The translations under genes and the position numbers were made by a program. Shown here piece after piece: positions 26,151 to 38,174 of a DNA stretch of 64,000 nucleotides. The DNA comes from Glaciihabitans sp. Lineage in GTDB: Bacteria; Actinomycetota; Actinomycetes; Actinomycetales; Microbacteriaceae. Numbering within the stretch: position 1 is the first letter of the stretch; every line of letters starts with the position of its first letter. The notes beneath the pieces are model-generated. The model saw only the letters and a list, made by a program, of their open reading frames with translations. It was not told where the DNA came from and ran no database searches. The DNA is taken from the NCBI GenBank assembly GCA_025464095.1, contig JAODMF010000022.1, positions 180,523 through 244,522 on the forward strand. The letters are read 5' to 3'.

Positions 26151-28244
26151 GTGTCAGTACTCCAGTGGGATCCGATTGACGAGAAAGCCGTCAACACTGT
26201 TCGCGTTCTAGCGGCGGATGCCGTGGAGAAGGTGGGCAACGGACATCCCGGAACCGCGATGAGCCTCGCTCCCGCCGCTTACCTGCTTTTCCAGCGGATC
26301 ATGCGCCGCGACCCCAGTGACAGCACCTGGATCGGCCGCGATCGCTTCATCCTCTCGATCGGGCACAGCTCGCTTACGCAGTACATCCAGTTCTACCTCG
26401 GTGGCTACGGCCTCGAACTCGAAGACCTCGAGGCGCTGCGCACCTGGGGCTCGAAGACCCCCGGACACCCCGAGTACGGTCACACCGACGGCGTTGAGAT
26501 CACGACCGGCCCCCTCGGGCAGGGCCTCGCCTCCGCTGTCGGCTTCGCCTACGCATCCCGCTTCGAGCGTCACCTGTTCGACCCGGAGGCTCCCGCGGGA
26601 ACCAGCCCGTTCGACCACTTCATCTACGTGATGGCCGGCGACGGCGACCTGCAGGAGGGCGTGACCAGCGAGGCATCATCGCTCGCGGGTCACCAGGAGC
26701 TCGGCAATCTCGTCGTGATTTACGACTCCAACCAGATCTCTATCGAGGACGACACCAACATCGCCTTCACCGAGGACGTCCACGCTCGGTACGAGGCCTA
26801 CGGCTGGCAGGTGCAGGTCGTCGACTGGAAGAAGACCGGCGAATACGTCGAAGATGTCCAGGCATTGAACGACGCCATCAAGGCCGCACAGGGCGAGACG
26901 TCCAAGCCCTCGCTGATCATCCTGAAGACGATCATCGGATGGCCCTCGCCAAAGAAGCAGAACAGCGGCAAGATCCACGGATCCGCGCTCGGTGCAGAAG
27001 AGGTAGCCGGCCTGAAGGCGGTTCTCGGCTTCGATCCCGAGAAGAGCTTCGACGTCGACCCCGAAGTACTGGCGCACACGCGCAAGGCAATTGACCGTGG
27101 ACAGGCGCAGCACGCCGAGTGGACCGAGAAGTTCAACGGCTGGGCAACCGCAAACCCGGACAAGAAGAAGCTGCTCGACCGCATCCTGAGTGGCGCGTTG
27201 CCCGAGGGCGTCGACGAGGCCCTCCCGGTGTTCGAGGCCGGCAAGGATGTCTCGACCCGCGCAGCGTCAGGCAAGGTCATCAACGCCATTGCCGGCGTCG
27301 TTCCCGAGCTGTGGGGCGGCTCTGCCGACCTGGCCGAGTCGAACCTCACCACCATCGAGGGTGCGGGGTCGTTCGTGCCCGAGAAGTGGCAGACCCACGA
27401 GTGGCAGTACAAGCCCGGCGGGCGCGTATTGCACTTCGGCATTCGCGAGCACGCGATGGGATCGATCCTCAACGGCATCGTGCTTCACGGAAACACCCGC
27501 CCCTTCGGCGGAACCTTCCTGATCTTCAGCGACTACATGCGCCCTGCCGTTCGTCTCGCAGCGCTCATGAAGGCGCCGGCGATCTACGTCTGGACGCACG
27601 ACTCCGTCGCGCTCGGCGAGGATGGTCCGACCCACCAGCCCGTGGAGCAGCTCGCAGCGCTGCGCGCCATCCCCGGCCTCGATATCGTGCGCCCCGGCGA
27701 TGCGAACGAGGTTTCGTGGGCGTGGAAGACCATCCTCGAGCGTCGTGAGGGCCCCGCCGGAATCGCGCTGAGCCGGCAGAACCTGCCGGTGTTCGAGCGA
27801 GGCGACGGCGAGGCGAGCGGCGACACCCTCGCATCGGCGAAGTACACGGCGAAGGGCGCTTACGTTCTCGCCGAGGCGCCGGGCGGAACCGCCGACGTGA
27901 TCCTGATCGCGACCGGTTCCGAAGTGCAGATCGCCGTCGACGCACGGGAAGCGCTGAAGAGCGAGGGCATCAACGCCCGCGTTGTTTCGGCCCCGAGCCT
28001 CGAGTGGTTCGAGGAGCAGGACGCGGCCTACAAGGAATCGGTGCTGCCGGCATCCATCAAGGCCCGTGTCTCCATCGAGGCGGGCATCGACCTGAGCTGG
28101 AGAAAGTACATCGGCGACGCCGGTCGTAGCGTCTCGATCGAACACTTCGGCGCATCCGCCGACTACAAGACCCTCTTCAGCAAGTTCGGTATGACCACCG
28201 AGCACGCTGTGGCCGCAGCCAAGGAATCGCTGGCAGCCCTCTAG
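26151..28244 (+). CDS. tkt: Transketolase
   Basis: 697 residues, thiamine diphosphate enzyme of the pentose phosphate pathway. Key segments: [28 protein letters not shown], the cofactor motif GDGDLQEGV followed by Asn in SNQIS, and [14 protein letters not shown] in the pyrimidine domain. The GTG at 26151 is chosen because AGGAAAGG lies ten bases upstream and the protein then starts [14 protein letters not shown] as in relatives. It is the first gene of tkt-tal-pgi-zwf-opcA-pgl. Confidence 0.97.
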   Translation: MSVLQWDPIDEKAVNTVRVLAADAVEKVGNGHPGTAMSLAPAAYLLFQRIMRRDPSDSTWIGRDRFILSIGHSSLTQYIQFYLGGYGLELEDLEALRTWGSKTPGHPEYGHTDGVEITTGPLGQGLASAVGFAYASRFERHLFDPEAPAGTSPFDHFIYVMAGDGDLQEGVTSEASSLAGHQELGNLVVIYDSNQISIEDDTNIAFTEDVHARYEAYGWQVQVVDWKKTGEYVEDVQALNDAIKAAQGETSKPSLIILKTIIGWPSPKKQNSGKIHGSALGAEEVAGLKAVLGFDPEKSFDVDPEVLAHTRKAIDRGQAQHAEWTEKFNGWATANPDKKKLLDRILSGALPEGVDEALPVFEAGKDVSTRAASGKVINAIAGVVPELWGGSADLAESNLTTIEGAGSFVPEKWQTHEWQYKPGGRVLHFGIREHAMGSILNGIVLHGNTRPFGGTFLIFSDYMRPAVRLAALMKAPAIYVWTHDSVALGEDGPTHQPVEQLAALRAIPGLDIVRPGDANEVSWAWKTILERREGPAGIALSRQNLPVFERGDGEASGDTLASAKYTAKGAYVLAEAPGGTADVILIATGSEVQIAVDAREALKSEGINARVVSAPSLEWFEEQDAAYKESVLPASIKARVSIEAGIDLSWRKYIGDAGRSVSIEHFGASADYKTLFSKFGMTTEHAVAAAKESLAAL

Positions 28245-28269
28245 GCGCCTGCACACAAGGAAGAAGACA

Positions 28270-29382
28270 ATGAGCGACAACACCACCACGGCCCAGCTCT
28301 CTGCTCTGGGCACCAGCATCTGGCTGGACGATCTCTCCCGCGAACGCATTGCATCCGGCGGGCTGAAGAAGCTCATCGACACCCGCAATGTCGTCGGCGT
28401 CACCACCAACCCCACGATCTTCGCTGCGGCACTCGCCAAGGGTGAGGCATACGATGCGCAGGTCTCCGAACTGGCCAAGGCAGGCACCTCGGTGACGGAT
28501 GCCGTGTTCGAAATCACGACGGACGACGTCGCGAATGCGAGCGACATCTTCCGTCCCGTGTACGACTCGAGCAACGGCTTCGACGGTCGAGTTTCGATCG
28601 AGGTCGAGCCCGGGCTCGCCAACGATTCCGCCGGCACCATCGCCCAGGCGCAGCAGCTGTGGGACAAGGTGGGTCGCCCCAACGCGATGATCAAGATTCC
28701 GGCGACACACGCCGGGCTCGAAGCCATCACCGAGACGATCGCCGCCGGAATCAGCGTGAACGTGACGCTGATCTTCAGCCTTGAGCGCCACCGCGAAGTA
28801 ATCAACGCGTACCTCACCGGTCTCGAGAAGGCCCGGGCGGCCGGCATCGACATCTCCACCATCCACTCCGTCGCGTCGTTCTTTGTCTCGCGGGTCGACA
28901 CCGAGGTGAACAACCGGCTCGACGCGATTGGCACGGACGAGGCCAAGGCGCTCAAGAGCAAGGCCGGTATCGCGAACGCCCGGCTGGCCTACCAGGTCTT
29001 CGAGCAGGCCTTCGACAGCGAGCGGGCCAAGCTCCTGCTCGCGGCCGGCGGTAACAAACAGCGACCGCTGTGGGCATCCACCGGCGTGAAGGACCCAACG
29101 CTCCCGGACACCCTGTATGTGACCGAGCTCGCCGTCGCCGACGTCGTCAACACGATGCCGGAGAAGACGCTGGAGGCCACCTTCGACCACGGAGTGCTCG
29201 AGGGCGACCAGGTCACCGGCCGCTACGCCGAGGCGAGCGCGACGCTCGACGCCATCGCGGCCCAGGGCATCTCGTACACCGAGGTCACCGAGTTGCTGGA
29301 GAAGGAGGGCGTTGAGAAGTTCATCGTCTCCTGGAACGAACTGCTCGACACCGTTACCGCGGCTCTCGAGGCCGCAAAGTGA
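28270..29382 (+). CDS. tal: Transaldolase
   Basis: 370 residues, the long actinobacterial form. It opens [15 protein letters not shown], has [16 protein letters not shown], the Schiff-base Lys region [10 protein letters not shown], and [16 protein letters not shown]. It moves dihydroxyacetone units between sugar phosphates. AAGGAAGA precedes the ATG. Its stop overlaps the pgi GTG start by 4 bp. Confidence 0.96.
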   Translation: MSDNTTTAQLSALGTSIWLDDLSRERIASGGLKKLIDTRNVVGVTTNPTIFAAALAKGEAYDAQVSELAKAGTSVTDAVFEITTDDVANASDIFRPVYDSSNGFDGRVSIEVEPGLANDSAGTIAQAQQLWDKVGRPNAMIKIPATHAGLEAITETIAAGISVNVTLIFSLERHREVINAYLTGLEKARAAGIDISTIHSVASFFVSRVDTEVNNRLDAIGTDEAKALKSKAGIANARLAYQVFEQAFDSERAKLLLAAGGNKQRPLWASTGVKDPTLPDTLYVTELAVADVVNTMPEKTLEATFDHGVLEGDQVTGRYAEASATLDAIAAQGISYTEVTELLEKEGVEKFIVSWNELLDTVTAALEAAK

Positions 29383-30977
29383 GCGTCAAGGTCGCCGTCA
29401 CCGGCGCAGCAGCCGAAGCGGTTGCCCGGCTGGTCCCCACGCTGGTGAGCGACCTGGTCGCGAGCAGCATCACGGGTCAGGACCCGGCCCTGTGGGGTGC
29501 GGATGCCGAAGCAGAGTCAGCAAAGCGCCTCGGCTGGACCGAGTCGGCGAGCGTTTCACGCCCGCTGGTCCCGGAGATCTTCGCGCTGCGTGACAAGCTG
29601 CACGCTGCCGGCGTCAACCACATCGTGCTCGGCGGCATGGGCGGTTCGTCGCTCGCTCCCGAGGTCATCACGCGCACGTACGGCGTCGAGCTCACCGTCC
29701 TCGACACGACCGACCCGGGCCAGGTGCTCGCCGCGCTGAACGACCGGCTGGAGACGACCGCGGTCGTCATCTCGTCGAAGTCGGGCGGAACGGTCGAAAC
29801 CGACAGCCAGAAGCGCGTCTACGAGAAGGCGTTCCGTGAAATCGGAGTCGACCCGCTCGAGCGCATCATCGTGGTGACGGATCCAGGCTCGCCGCTCGAT
29901 ATTTCCGCTCGCGCGGACGGCTACCGCGTCTTCAATGCCGACCCGAACGTGGGCGGCCGTTACTCCGCCCTGACCGCGTTCGGGCTCGTGCCATCCGGCC
30001 TCGCCGGCGTCGACATCATTGCGCTGCTCGACGAGGCCCAGGCCGAGGCACTGGAACTCGCGCAGGACAGCGCCGACAACCCGGCGCTCGTACTCGGCGC
30101 AGCCATCGCCGGCACGTCACCGCTGAAGGACAAGCTGGGGATCGTCGCCGACGGCACCCACATCGTCGGGTTCGGCGACTGGGTGGAGCAGCTCATCGCC
30201 GAGTCCACGGGAAAGCTGGGCAAGGGCATCCTGCCCGTCGTCCTGGGCAAGAATGCGCCCGAGCTGTCGGAGAACCTGCCCGACCTGCAGGTCATTCGCC
30301 TCGTCGGCTCCTGGGCAGACGAGAAGCACGTCGTGGATGGCGAGATCGAGATCACCGGCACGCTCGGTGGACAGATGCTCACCTGGGAATACGCGACAGC
30401 GATCGCCGGTCGTCTGCTGGGAATCAACCCGTTCGACCAGCCCGACGTCGAGTCGGCAAAGATCGCGACGCGCGCGCTGCTCGATTCACGCCCCGCTGCG
30501 ACCGAGCCGGTCTTCACCGAGGACTCGATCGAGGTTCGCGCTACCGAAGGGTTCCTCGGTGACGCCTCTGACATCCACTCCGCGGTCGATGCCCTGCTCG
30601 GCCAGCTCGGACCGGACGGCTACGTCTCGATCCAGGCCTACGTCGATCGAGTCGCCCACCCGCAGCTCGCCGAACTGCGCGACCTGATCGCCGCGCGCTC
30701 CGGTCGTCCTGTCACGTTCGGGTGGGGACCCCGGTTCCTGCACTCGACGGGTCAGTTCCACAAGGGCGGCCCCGCGGTCGGCGTGTTCCTGCAGCTCACC
30801 GCGGTTGCGCCGGTCGATCTTGAGATTCCCGACCGGCCGTTCACCTTCGGCCAGCTCATCCAGTCGCAGGCCGCCGGCGACGCCAGCGTCCTGGCCGACC
30901 ACGGTCGACCGGTGCTGACGCTCACACTGACAGATCCGGCATCCGGCGTTGCCGTGCTCGCCGGCGCACTGCGCTAA
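29379..30977 (+). CDS. pgi: Glucose-6-phosphate isomerase
   Basis: 532 residues with SIS-type fold. Segments such as [42 protein letters not shown], and late [16 protein letters not shown] match the divergent actinobacterial Pgi, in which the last segment carries the catalytic Lys/His region. It is coupled to tal by a GTGA overlap. In M. tuberculosis and Corynebacterium pgi is not part of this operon; here it links glycolysis entry to the pentose phosphate genes. Confidence 0.92.
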   Translation: MSVKVAVTGAAAEAVARLVPTLVSDLVASSITGQDPALWGADAEAESAKRLGWTESASVSRPLVPEIFALRDKLHAAGVNHIVLGGMGGSSLAPEVITRTYGVELTVLDTTDPGQVLAALNDRLETTAVVISSKSGGTVETDSQKRVYEKAFREIGVDPLERIIVVTDPGSPLDISARADGYRVFNADPNVGGRYSALTAFGLVPSGLAGVDIIALLDEAQAEALELAQDSADNPALVLGAAIAGTSPLKDKLGIVADGTHIVGFGDWVEQLIAESTGKLGKGILPVVLGKNAPELSENLPDLQVIRLVGSWADEKHVVDGEIEITGTLGGQMLTWEYATAIAGRLLGINPFDQPDVESAKIATRALLDSRPAATEPVFTEDSIEVRATEGFLGDASDIHSAVDALLGQLGPDGYVSIQAYVDRVAHPQLAELRDLIAARSGRPVTFGWGPRFLHSTGQFHKGGPAVGVFLQLTAVAPVDLEIPDRPFTFGQLIQSQAAGDASVLADHGRPVLTLTLTDPASGVAVLAGALR

Positions 30978-30998
30978 AACGCCACGAGAAGGAGCACC

Positions 30999-32540
30999 AT
31001 GTCCCCCGTGGATATCACGCCGCAGTTCAACCCGTTGCGCGTTCCATCTGACCGGCGGCTGAACCGCATCGCGGGTCCCAGCGCACTCATCATTTTCGGT
31101 GTGACAGGTGACCTGTCGCGCAAGAAGCTGATGCCGGCCGTCTACGACCTCGCCAACCGCGGCCTGTTGCCGCCCGGCTTCGCGCTCGTCGGGTTCGCCC
31201 GCCGCGAGTGGGAGGACCAGGACTTCGAGAAGGTCGTCTACGAAGCGGTCAAGCAGTATGCCCGTACCCCCTTCGATGAGGATGTCTGGAACCAGCTCAG
31301 CCAGGGCATCCGGTTCGTGCAGGGCGAATTCGATGACGCCGCGGCGTTCCTTCGCCTGAAGGACGTGCTGCACGACCTCGACGAGCATCGCGGCACGATG
31401 GGAAACCACGCTTTCTACCTGTCGATTCCGCCGAAGTCGTTCCCGCAGGTAACCGAGCAGCTGCGGCAGTCCGGTCTCGCGGATGCGAAAGAGGGCCAGT
31501 GGAGCCGTGTCGTCATCGAGAAGCCGTTCGGCAGCGACCTGAAGACAGCCCGCGAACTGAATGAGGTCGTGGAGTCGGTTTTCCCAGCCGACAGCGTGTT
31601 CCGCATCGACCACTACCTCGGCAAAGAGACGGTGCAGAACATCCTCGCGCTACGCTTTGCAAACGAGATGTACGACCCGATCTGGAACGCCAACTACGTC
31701 GACCACGTGCAGATCACGATGGCAGAAGACATCGGCGTTGGCGGTCGCGCCGGGTACTACGACGGCATCGGTGCAGCGCGCGACGTTATCCAGAACCATC
31801 TCTTGCAGCTGCTTGCGCTCACCGCCATGGAAGAACCGGTGTCGTTCGATGCCGCGGACCTCCGCGCTGAGAAGGAGAAGGTACTCTCCGCGGTTCGACT
31901 GCCGAAGGATCTCTCCACCGCCACCGCCCGTGGCCAGTACTCCGGCGGGTGGCAGGGTGGCGAGAACGTTATTGGCTTCCTCGACGAGGACGGCATGGAC
32001 CCGAAGTCCCTCACCGAGACGTTCGCGGCCATCAAGCTCGAGGTCGGAACCCGCCGCTGGGCGGGTGTTCCGTTCTACCTGCGCGCGGGCAAGCGCCTCG
32101 GTCGCCGGGTGACGGAGATCGCGGTCGTGTTCAAGCGCGCGCCCCAGTACCTGTTCGCCGAAAGCCAGACCGGGGTGCTCGGGCAGAACGCACTCGTCAT
32201 CCGGGTGCAGCCCGACGAGGGCGTGACCATCCGCTTCGGCTCGAAGGTCCCCGGCGCCGGCATGCAGGTTCGCGACGTAACGATGGACTTCGGATACGGC
32301 CACGCCTTCACAGAGGCGAGCCCCGAGGCCTACGAACGACTGATTCTCGACGTGCTGCTCGGCGACCCGCCGCTGTTCCCGCGCCATGAGGAAGTCGAAC
32401 TCAGCTGGAAGATCCTCGATCCGATCGAGGAGTTCTGGGCTACGCAGGGCCAGCCGGAACAGTACCGCCCCGGCACCTGGGGTCCGGAATCCGCCAACGA
32501 ACTACTGGCCCGCGATGGCCGCACCTGGAGGCGTCCATGA
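30999..32540 (+). CDS. zwf: Glucose-6-phosphate 1-dehydrogenase
   Basis: 513 residues, first step of the oxidative pentose phosphate pathway. NADP-binding loop IFGVTGDLSRKKLMPAVYDL, then EKPFG, and the active-site RIDHYLGKETVQN with catalytic His/Lys. AAGGAG precedes the ATG. The stop overlaps opcA by 4 bp (ATGA), fitting the need of actinobacterial Zwf for OpcA. Confidence 0.97.
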   Translation: MSPVDITPQFNPLRVPSDRRLNRIAGPSALIIFGVTGDLSRKKLMPAVYDLANRGLLPPGFALVGFARREWEDQDFEKVVYEAVKQYARTPFDEDVWNQLSQGIRFVQGEFDDAAAFLRLKDVLHDLDEHRGTMGNHAFYLSIPPKSFPQVTEQLRQSGLADAKEGQWSRVVIEKPFGSDLKTARELNEVVESVFPADSVFRIDHYLGKETVQNILALRFANEMYDPIWNANYVDHVQITMAEDIGVGGRAGYYDGIGAARDVIQNHLLQLLALTAMEEPVSFDAADLRAEKEKVLSAVRLPKDLSTATARGQYSGGWQGGENVIGFLDEDGMDPKSLTETFAAIKLEVGTRRWAGVPFYLRAGKRLGRRVTEIAVVFKRAPQYLFAESQTGVLGQNALVIRVQPDEGVTIRFGSKVPGAGMQVRDVTMDFGYGHAFTEASPEAYERLILDVLLGDPPLFPRHEEVELSWKILDPIEEFWATQGQPEQYRPGTWGPESANELLARDGRTWRRP

Positions 32541-33547
32541 TTGTCGACCTGCCCAACACGACGACCAGCAAGATTTCGAAGGCACTCGTCAAGATCCGCG
32601 AAGAGGGCGGCGCTGTTGCCCTCGGACGAGTGCTCACGCTGATCATTTCCACTCGTCTCGGCGAGGAAGAAGAGGCGATCGAGGCCGCCAACGACGCCTC
32701 GCGCGAGCACCCGATGCGCGTGCTGGTCGTTTCGACCAGCGGCGATGCGAACGACCACAGTGACGCGCGCCTCGACGCGCAGATTCGCGTGGGTGGCGAC
32801 GCCGGTGCGAGCGAGGTCATCATCGTGCGCGCGTATGGCGACGCAGCGAGCGACAAAGAGGGACTGGTCACCGGACTGCTGCTTCCCGACGCCCCCGTGG
32901 TCGCCTGGTGGCCGGGCGAAGCTCCGAGCATCGCCTCGCAGTCGGCGCTTGGACGCATCTCACAGAGGCGGATTACGGATGCGGCTGCCGCATCCAACCC
33001 GCTCGGGGCACTGCAGCACCTGGAAAAGACCTACGCTCCCGGCGACACCGACTTCGCCTGGACCCGCCTGACGCTGTGGCGGGCGCAACTTGCCGCCGTT
33101 CTTGACCAGCCGCCGTTCGAGCCGATTACGGCCGTTGAGGTGCACGGCGCTGCCGACTCGCCATCCACGGTGCTGCTTGCCGCGTGGTTGCAGTTGCAGC
33201 TCAAGGTAGAGGTAACCCTCGAGTTCACCAGCCCGGCCAGCGGCTCGATCGGAATCCAGGGTGTGCGCCTGCACCGTGGCCCCGGCGTCATCGAGCTGGA
33301 GCGGTCGATTCCGAACATCGCGACGCTCGTACAGCCCAACCAGCCGACGCATGACATCTCGCTCCCCCGCCGCAGCCTTCGCGACTGCCTGGCCGAGGAG
33401 TTGCGCAGACTCGACCCGGATGATTTGTTTGGAGAGGTGATCCACAGTGTCGACCAGCTGTCCTCCAGCAAGTCGACCCGCAGGGCCACCTCTCACCTGA
33501 GCAAGAAGCCGGCTACATCGAAGAAGACCAAGGCGACCACCAAGTGA
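32537..33547 (+). CDS. opcA: Glucose-6-phosphate dehydrogenase assembly protein OpcA
   Basis: 336 residues. The start MIVDLPNTTTSKISKALVKIREEGGAVALGRVLTLI, the TGLLLPDAPVVAWWPGEAP segment and DAAAASNPLGALQ are typical of OpcA, a factor needed for activity of Zwf in actinobacteria and cyanobacteria. The C-terminus is a Lys/Thr-rich tail. It overlaps zwf before it and pgl after it by 4 bp each. Confidence 0.95.
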   Translation: MIVDLPNTTTSKISKALVKIREEGGAVALGRVLTLIISTRLGEEEEAIEAANDASREHPMRVLVVSTSGDANDHSDARLDAQIRVGGDAGASEVIIVRAYGDAASDKEGLVTGLLLPDAPVVAWWPGEAPSIASQSALGRISQRRITDAAAASNPLGALQHLEKTYAPGDTDFAWTRLTLWRAQLAAVLDQPPFEPITAVEVHGAADSPSTVLLAAWLQLQLKVEVTLEFTSPASGSIGIQGVRLHRGPGVIELERSIPNIATLVQPNQPTHDISLPRRSLRDCLAEELRRLDPDDLFGEVIHSVDQLSSSKSTRRATSHLSKKPATSKKTKATTK

Positions 33548-34335
33548 CCAATGAACGGCGAGTGCTCGTCCACCCCGACAAATCCTCGCTCGCCGGATCG
33601 GTCGCCGCGCGTTTCCTGACCAAACTGGTCGACGTGATCAGTGATCGCGGTGAAGCGACGGTCGTCCTGACCGGCGGCACCATGGGTTACGCCATCCTCC
33701 AGGCCGTCAACGAGTCGCCGGCTCGCGACAGCGTGGACTGGTCGCAGGTCAACTTCTGGTGGGGCGACGAGCGCTGGGTCCCGCGCGGTCATCCCGACCG
33801 CAACGAGGTGCAGAGCCGCGAGGCGCTGCTGGACCACATCGCCATCGATCCCGCGCGGGTGCACGCCTTTCCGGCATCCGATGACGGCCTGGACCTGGAT
33901 GCGGCTGCCGCGGCGTTCGCTGCCGAACTGGCCGAGTTCGCGACGGACGGCGCCAAACTGCCGCACTTCGACATCACCTTTCTCGGTGTCGGCCCCGACG
34001 GTCACATCGCCTCACTGTTTCCTGAGCGGGGCGGAATCCGCGAGGAGGGCAACACCGTGATCTCGGTGCGCAACTCCCCCAAGCCGCCGCCCGAGCGCCT
34101 GAGCCTCACCCTGCCGGTCATCAATTCGTCGGACCGTGTCTGGCTCGTGCTGTCCGGCCCGGACAAGGCGGCGGCGCTGGGACTCACCCTCGCGGGCGTG
34201 AGCACCATCGAGGTTCCCGCAGCGGGCGCGCAGGGGCGTCGCAAGACCCTCTTCTTCGTCGACCAGGAAGCTGCGGCCGAGGTGCCGGAGAACCTCACCA
34301 CGCCCGGCCTGTTCTGGACCGGCGAAGACGTCTAA
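33544..34335 (+). CDS. pgl: 6-phosphogluconolactonase
   Basis: 263 residues, DevB/Pgl type. LTGGTMGYAILQAV, VNFWWGDERWVPRGHPDRNEV and FLGVGPDGHIASLFP are family motifs, with conserved Asp/His in the last. It hydrolyses the lactone made by Zwf. The GTG start overlaps opcA by 4 bp; it is the last gene of the operon. It converges on rbpA with a 41-bp gap that shows no strong terminator. Confidence 0.94.
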   Translation: MTNERRVLVHPDKSSLAGSVAARFLTKLVDVISDRGEATVVLTGGTMGYAILQAVNESPARDSVDWSQVNFWWGDERWVPRGHPDRNEVQSREALLDHIAIDPARVHAFPASDDGLDLDAAAAAFAAELAEFATDGAKLPHFDITFLGVGPDGHIASLFPERGGIREEGNTVISVRNSPKPPPERLSLTLPVINSSDRVWLVLSGPDKAAALGLTLAGVSTIEVPAAGAQGRRKTLFFVDQEAAAEVPENLTTPGLFWTGEDV

Positions 34336-34376
34336 CCGCTGAGATCAGCACCCGCTCGCCGACGCGCGCGGAGCCC

Positions 34377-34739
34377 TTAGGACGTGACGCGTCCGCGGCG
34401 TTCGCGCAGTTGCTGCAATGCCTCTTCGAGGAGCTCGGCCGCTTCCGTCTCGGTACGCCGCTCTTTCACGTAGGCGAGGTGCGTCTTGTACGGCTCGAGC
34501 TTCGCAACCGACGGCGGATTCTCTTTGTCCCGTCCGGCGGGAAGCCCGGTCGAGGGCGAATCGATGATGTCGGGAATCTCTTCCGCAGGCAGGTTAGCGG
34601 CGAAGTTGCGCACCGTCTCGTTGCCCATTTCGTCCCAGTACGACACCTGGATGCGCTCCGCGTGGTATCCGCGGTCCTGTTCTCCCATGGGGCCAGCGCC
34701 TACGCGCGAGCCACGAATTGCACTACCACCAGAAGCCAT
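34377..34739 (-). CDS. rbpA: RNA polymerase-binding protein RbpA
   Basis: 120 residues; actinobacteria-specific activator that binds the principal sigma factor and core polymerase. The N-terminal IRGSRVGAGPMG, the middle ANLPAEEIPD..., and C-terminal PYKTHLAYVKERRTETEAAELLEEALQQLRERRG (sigma-interaction domain) fit RbpA. It contains no Cys, so any zinc site of the core domain is absent. Downstream of secG by 33 bp. Confidence 0.93.
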   Translation of the reverse strand: MASGGSAIRGSRVGAGPMGEQDRGYHAERIQVSYWDEMGNETVRNFAANLPAEEIPDIIDSPSTGLPAGRDKENPPSVAKLEPYKTHLAYVKERRTETEAAELLEEALQQLRERRGRVTS

Positions 34740-34772
34740 TGCTTTGCCTTTACTAGAGGATTGAGGGCGGAA

Positions 34773-35021
34773 TCAGGCGCCGGTGAACTTGGTGATGAGA
34801 CCAAGGATGACGATGCAGCTGATCCACACGATGCCCAGAATGACGGTGATGCGATTCAGGTTCCGCTCGGCCACGCCTGACGCGCCGAGGTTGGACGTGA
34901 CGCCTCCGCCGAACATGTCGGAGAGACCGCCGCCGCGACCACGGTGCAGCAGGATGAGCAGCGTAAGCAGGAGACTGGTGAGACCCAGGATCACCTGCAG
35001 TACGACTTCGAGAATTTGCAC
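34773..35021 (-). CDS. secG: Preprotein translocase subunit SecG
   Basis: 82 residues with two transmembrane helices (about 4-25 and 55-78) joined by the LLHRGRGGGLSDMFGGG loop, the SecG hallmark. GTG start with AAAGG six bases before it. It is the small auxiliary subunit of SecYEG. Its position after tpiA is conserved in actinobacteria. Confidence 0.95.
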   Translation of the reverse strand: MQILEVVLQVILGLTSLLLTLLILLHRGRGGGLSDMFGGGVTSNLGASGVAERNLNRITVILGIVWISCIVILGLITKFTGA

Positions 35022-35055
35022 GGACTACCTTTCGAACGGGTGTGAACCGTATTGA

Positions 35056-35061
35056 AGTATA
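35056..35061 (-). promoter_or_regulatory. -10 box upstream of secG
   Basis: Minus-strand TATACT, 34 bases before the secG GTG. It could drive secG-rbpA independently of tpiA. Confidence 0.5.
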
Positions 35062-35104
35062 ACGGGCAGGGGAACGAACAGGCGCGACCGCCTCCGAATA
35101 CCCC

Positions 35105-35896
35105 TCAGGTTCCGACGTGCTTCAGGAACTGCGCGATGCTGGCGAACTCGCCGATGTCGAGGCTCGCTCCTCCCACGAGGGCGCCATCGACGTTCGACTG
35201 CCGCATGAAGCTCGCGATGTTGGATGCCTTCACCGATCCGCCGTAGAGAATGCGCGTCGCGGCCGCGACCTCGTCGCCGAGCACCGCTGCGACCACCTCG
35301 CGCAGGGCAGCGCATACCTGCTCCGCCTGCTCCGGCGTCGCCGCCTGGCCCGAACCGATAGCCCACACGGGTTCATAGGCGACGACAATGTCAGTCGCTC
35401 CGGCGATGCCCGACAGCGCTCCACGCAGCTGCTGGACGGGGATGGCGCTCGGCCCGTACCGTGCCAGGTCCTCGGCCGTTTCCCCAACGCAGATTACGGG
35501 CACGATGCCGTGCTTGACGGCCGCCGCCACCTTGGCCGCGACCTTCTCGTCATCTTCGCCGTGCAGGGTTCGACGCTCGGAGTGGCCGATGATCACGTAC
35601 GCGGCGTCGAGTGCCTTGAGAAATGCCGCTGAGATCTCGCCGGTGTAAGCGCCGGACTCGTGCTCGGAGACATCCTGTGCGCCGAATTTGAGATCGAGCT
35701 TGTCGGCCGAGATCAGCGTCTGCACGCTGCGGAGGTCGGTGAACGGCGGGAACACCGCGACCTCGGTCGCGGCGAAGTCGTGCCGGGCGTCCTTGAGACT
35801 CCACGCCAGCTTCTGAACGAATGCGATGGCCTGGAGGTGATCCAGGTTCATCTTCCAGTTGCCCGCGATGAACGGGATGCGGGCTACTTTTGCCAT
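35105..35896 (-). CDS. tpiA: Triosephosphate isomerase
   Basis: 263 residues, TIM barrel. FIAGNWKMN (catalytic Lys), VIIGHSERR (catalytic His), VAYEPVWAIGSGQAATP (catalytic Glu and flexible loop) and ILYGGSVK are present. Its start lies inside pgk, overlapping by 13 bp, so the genes are tightly coupled in gap-pgk-tpiA. Confidence 0.98.
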   Translation of the reverse strand: MAKVARIPFIAGNWKMNLDHLQAIAFVQKLAWSLKDARHDFAATEVAVFPPFTDLRSVQTLISADKLDLKFGAQDVSEHESGAYTGEISAAFLKALDAAYVIIGHSERRTLHGEDDEKVAAKVAAAVKHGIVPVICVGETAEDLARYGPSAIPVQQLRGALSGIAGATDIVVAYEPVWAIGSGQAATPEQAEQVCAALREVVAAVLGDEVAAATRILYGGSVKASNIASFMRQSNVDGALVGGASLDIGEFASIAQFLKHVGT

Positions 35897-37101
35897 CCGA
35901 GGACCTCCAGGCCGGGCAGGTGCTTGCCTTCGAGGTATTCGAGGCTGGCGCCGCCGCCGGTAGAGATGTGTCCGAACTGGTCGTCGTGGAACCCGAGCTC
36001 GCGTACTGCGGCCGCGGAGTCTCCACCACCGACGACCCCGAAGCCGTCGAGAGTAGTGAGTGCGGCCGCGACGGCCTTCGTTCCGGCCGCAAACGGCGCG
36101 AGCTCGAATACGCCCATCGGGCCGTTCCAGAAGACCGTCTTCGACGACGAGATAATGTCGGCGAAGTTCTTTGCGGTGTCGGGGCCGATGTCGAGGCCCA
36201 GTCCCCCAGCTCCGAACTCGGTGTCCTCGATCGCCTGCGCGGGAGCAACGACGTGTTTCGCGTCGCTGCCGAATTTTTCGGCGACGACCACATCCGTCGG
36301 CAGCACGATCTCCACGCCGAGCTCTTTCGCCTTCGCGAGGTAGCCGGTGACCGCCTCGACCTGGTCTTTCTCGAGCAGGCTCGCGCCGACCTTGTAGCCC
36401 TGGGCGACCAGGAAGGTGAACAACATCCCTCCACCGATCAGCAGCCGGTTGACCTTGGGCAGCAGGGCGCCGATCACGTCGAGCTTGTCGGAGACCTTCG
36501 ACCCGCCCAGAACCACCGTGTACGGCTGCTCCGGGTTGATCGTGAGCTTCTCCAGCACCGCGAGTTCCGACTCGATCAGCAGTCCGGCCGCGCTCGGCAG
36601 TAGCGTCGCCAGTTCGTAGACGCTCGCCTGCTTGCGATGAACGACGCCGAACCCGTCGGACACAAAGGCGTCGCCGAATTTCGCAAGGCGCTTCGCGAAC
36701 TCGGTACGCTCACCCTCGTCCTTTGTCGTCTCGTGTGCGTTGAATCGCAGGTTCTCCAACAGGGCGACGTCTCCCGTATCGAGACCCTCGACTGCTTCCT
36801 CGGCCGCCGAACCAACGGTGTCGGCCGCAAAGACGACCGGCTTGCCCAGGAGCTCGCACATGCGCTGCGCCACGGGCGCGAGGCTGTACTTCGCGTCGGG
36901 CTCACCGTCCGGGCGACCGAGGTGCGAAATCACGACCAGCTTCGCTCCGGCCTGGATCAACGCGTTCAGGGTCCCCAGGGACGCGCGGATGCGACCGTCG
37001 TCAGTGATGTGGCCGTTCTTCAAAGGAACATTCAGATCACAGCGGACGATCACCCGCTTGCCCGTCAGGTCGCCGAGACTGTCCAGCGTTCGGAGCGACA
37101 T
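35884..37101 (-). CDS. pgk: Phosphoglycerate kinase
   Basis: 405 residues. RVIVRCDLNVPL, SHLGRPDGEPD, ENLRFNAHETTKD and the C-terminal ATP-site VGGGDSAAAV are diagnostic. It makes ATP from 1,3-bisphosphoglycerate. It starts 8 bp after the gap stop and overlaps tpiA by 13 bp. Confidence 0.98.
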   Translation of the reverse strand: MSLRTLDSLGDLTGKRVIVRCDLNVPLKNGHITDDGRIRASLGTLNALIQAGAKLVVISHLGRPDGEPDAKYSLAPVAQRMCELLGKPVVFAADTVGSAAEEAVEGLDTGDVALLENLRFNAHETTKDEGERTEFAKRLAKFGDAFVSDGFGVVHRKQASVYELATLLPSAAGLLIESELAVLEKLTINPEQPYTVVLGGSKVSDKLDVIGALLPKVNRLLIGGGMLFTFLVAQGYKVGASLLEKDQVEAVTGYLAKAKELGVEIVLPTDVVVAEKFGSDAKHVVAPAQAIEDTEFGAGGLGLDIGPDTAKNFADIISSSKTVFWNGPMGVFELAPFAAGTKAVAAALTTLDGFGVVGGGDSAAAVRELGFHDDQFGHISTGGGASLEYLEGKHLPGLEVLGWQK

Positions 37102-37109
37102 GATTCTGC

Positions 37110-38132
<1,023 letters not shown>

Positions 38133-38174
38133 TCAGGCGTCTGAGGGTGACGCTCAGGGTGGTGGATTTGCAGC

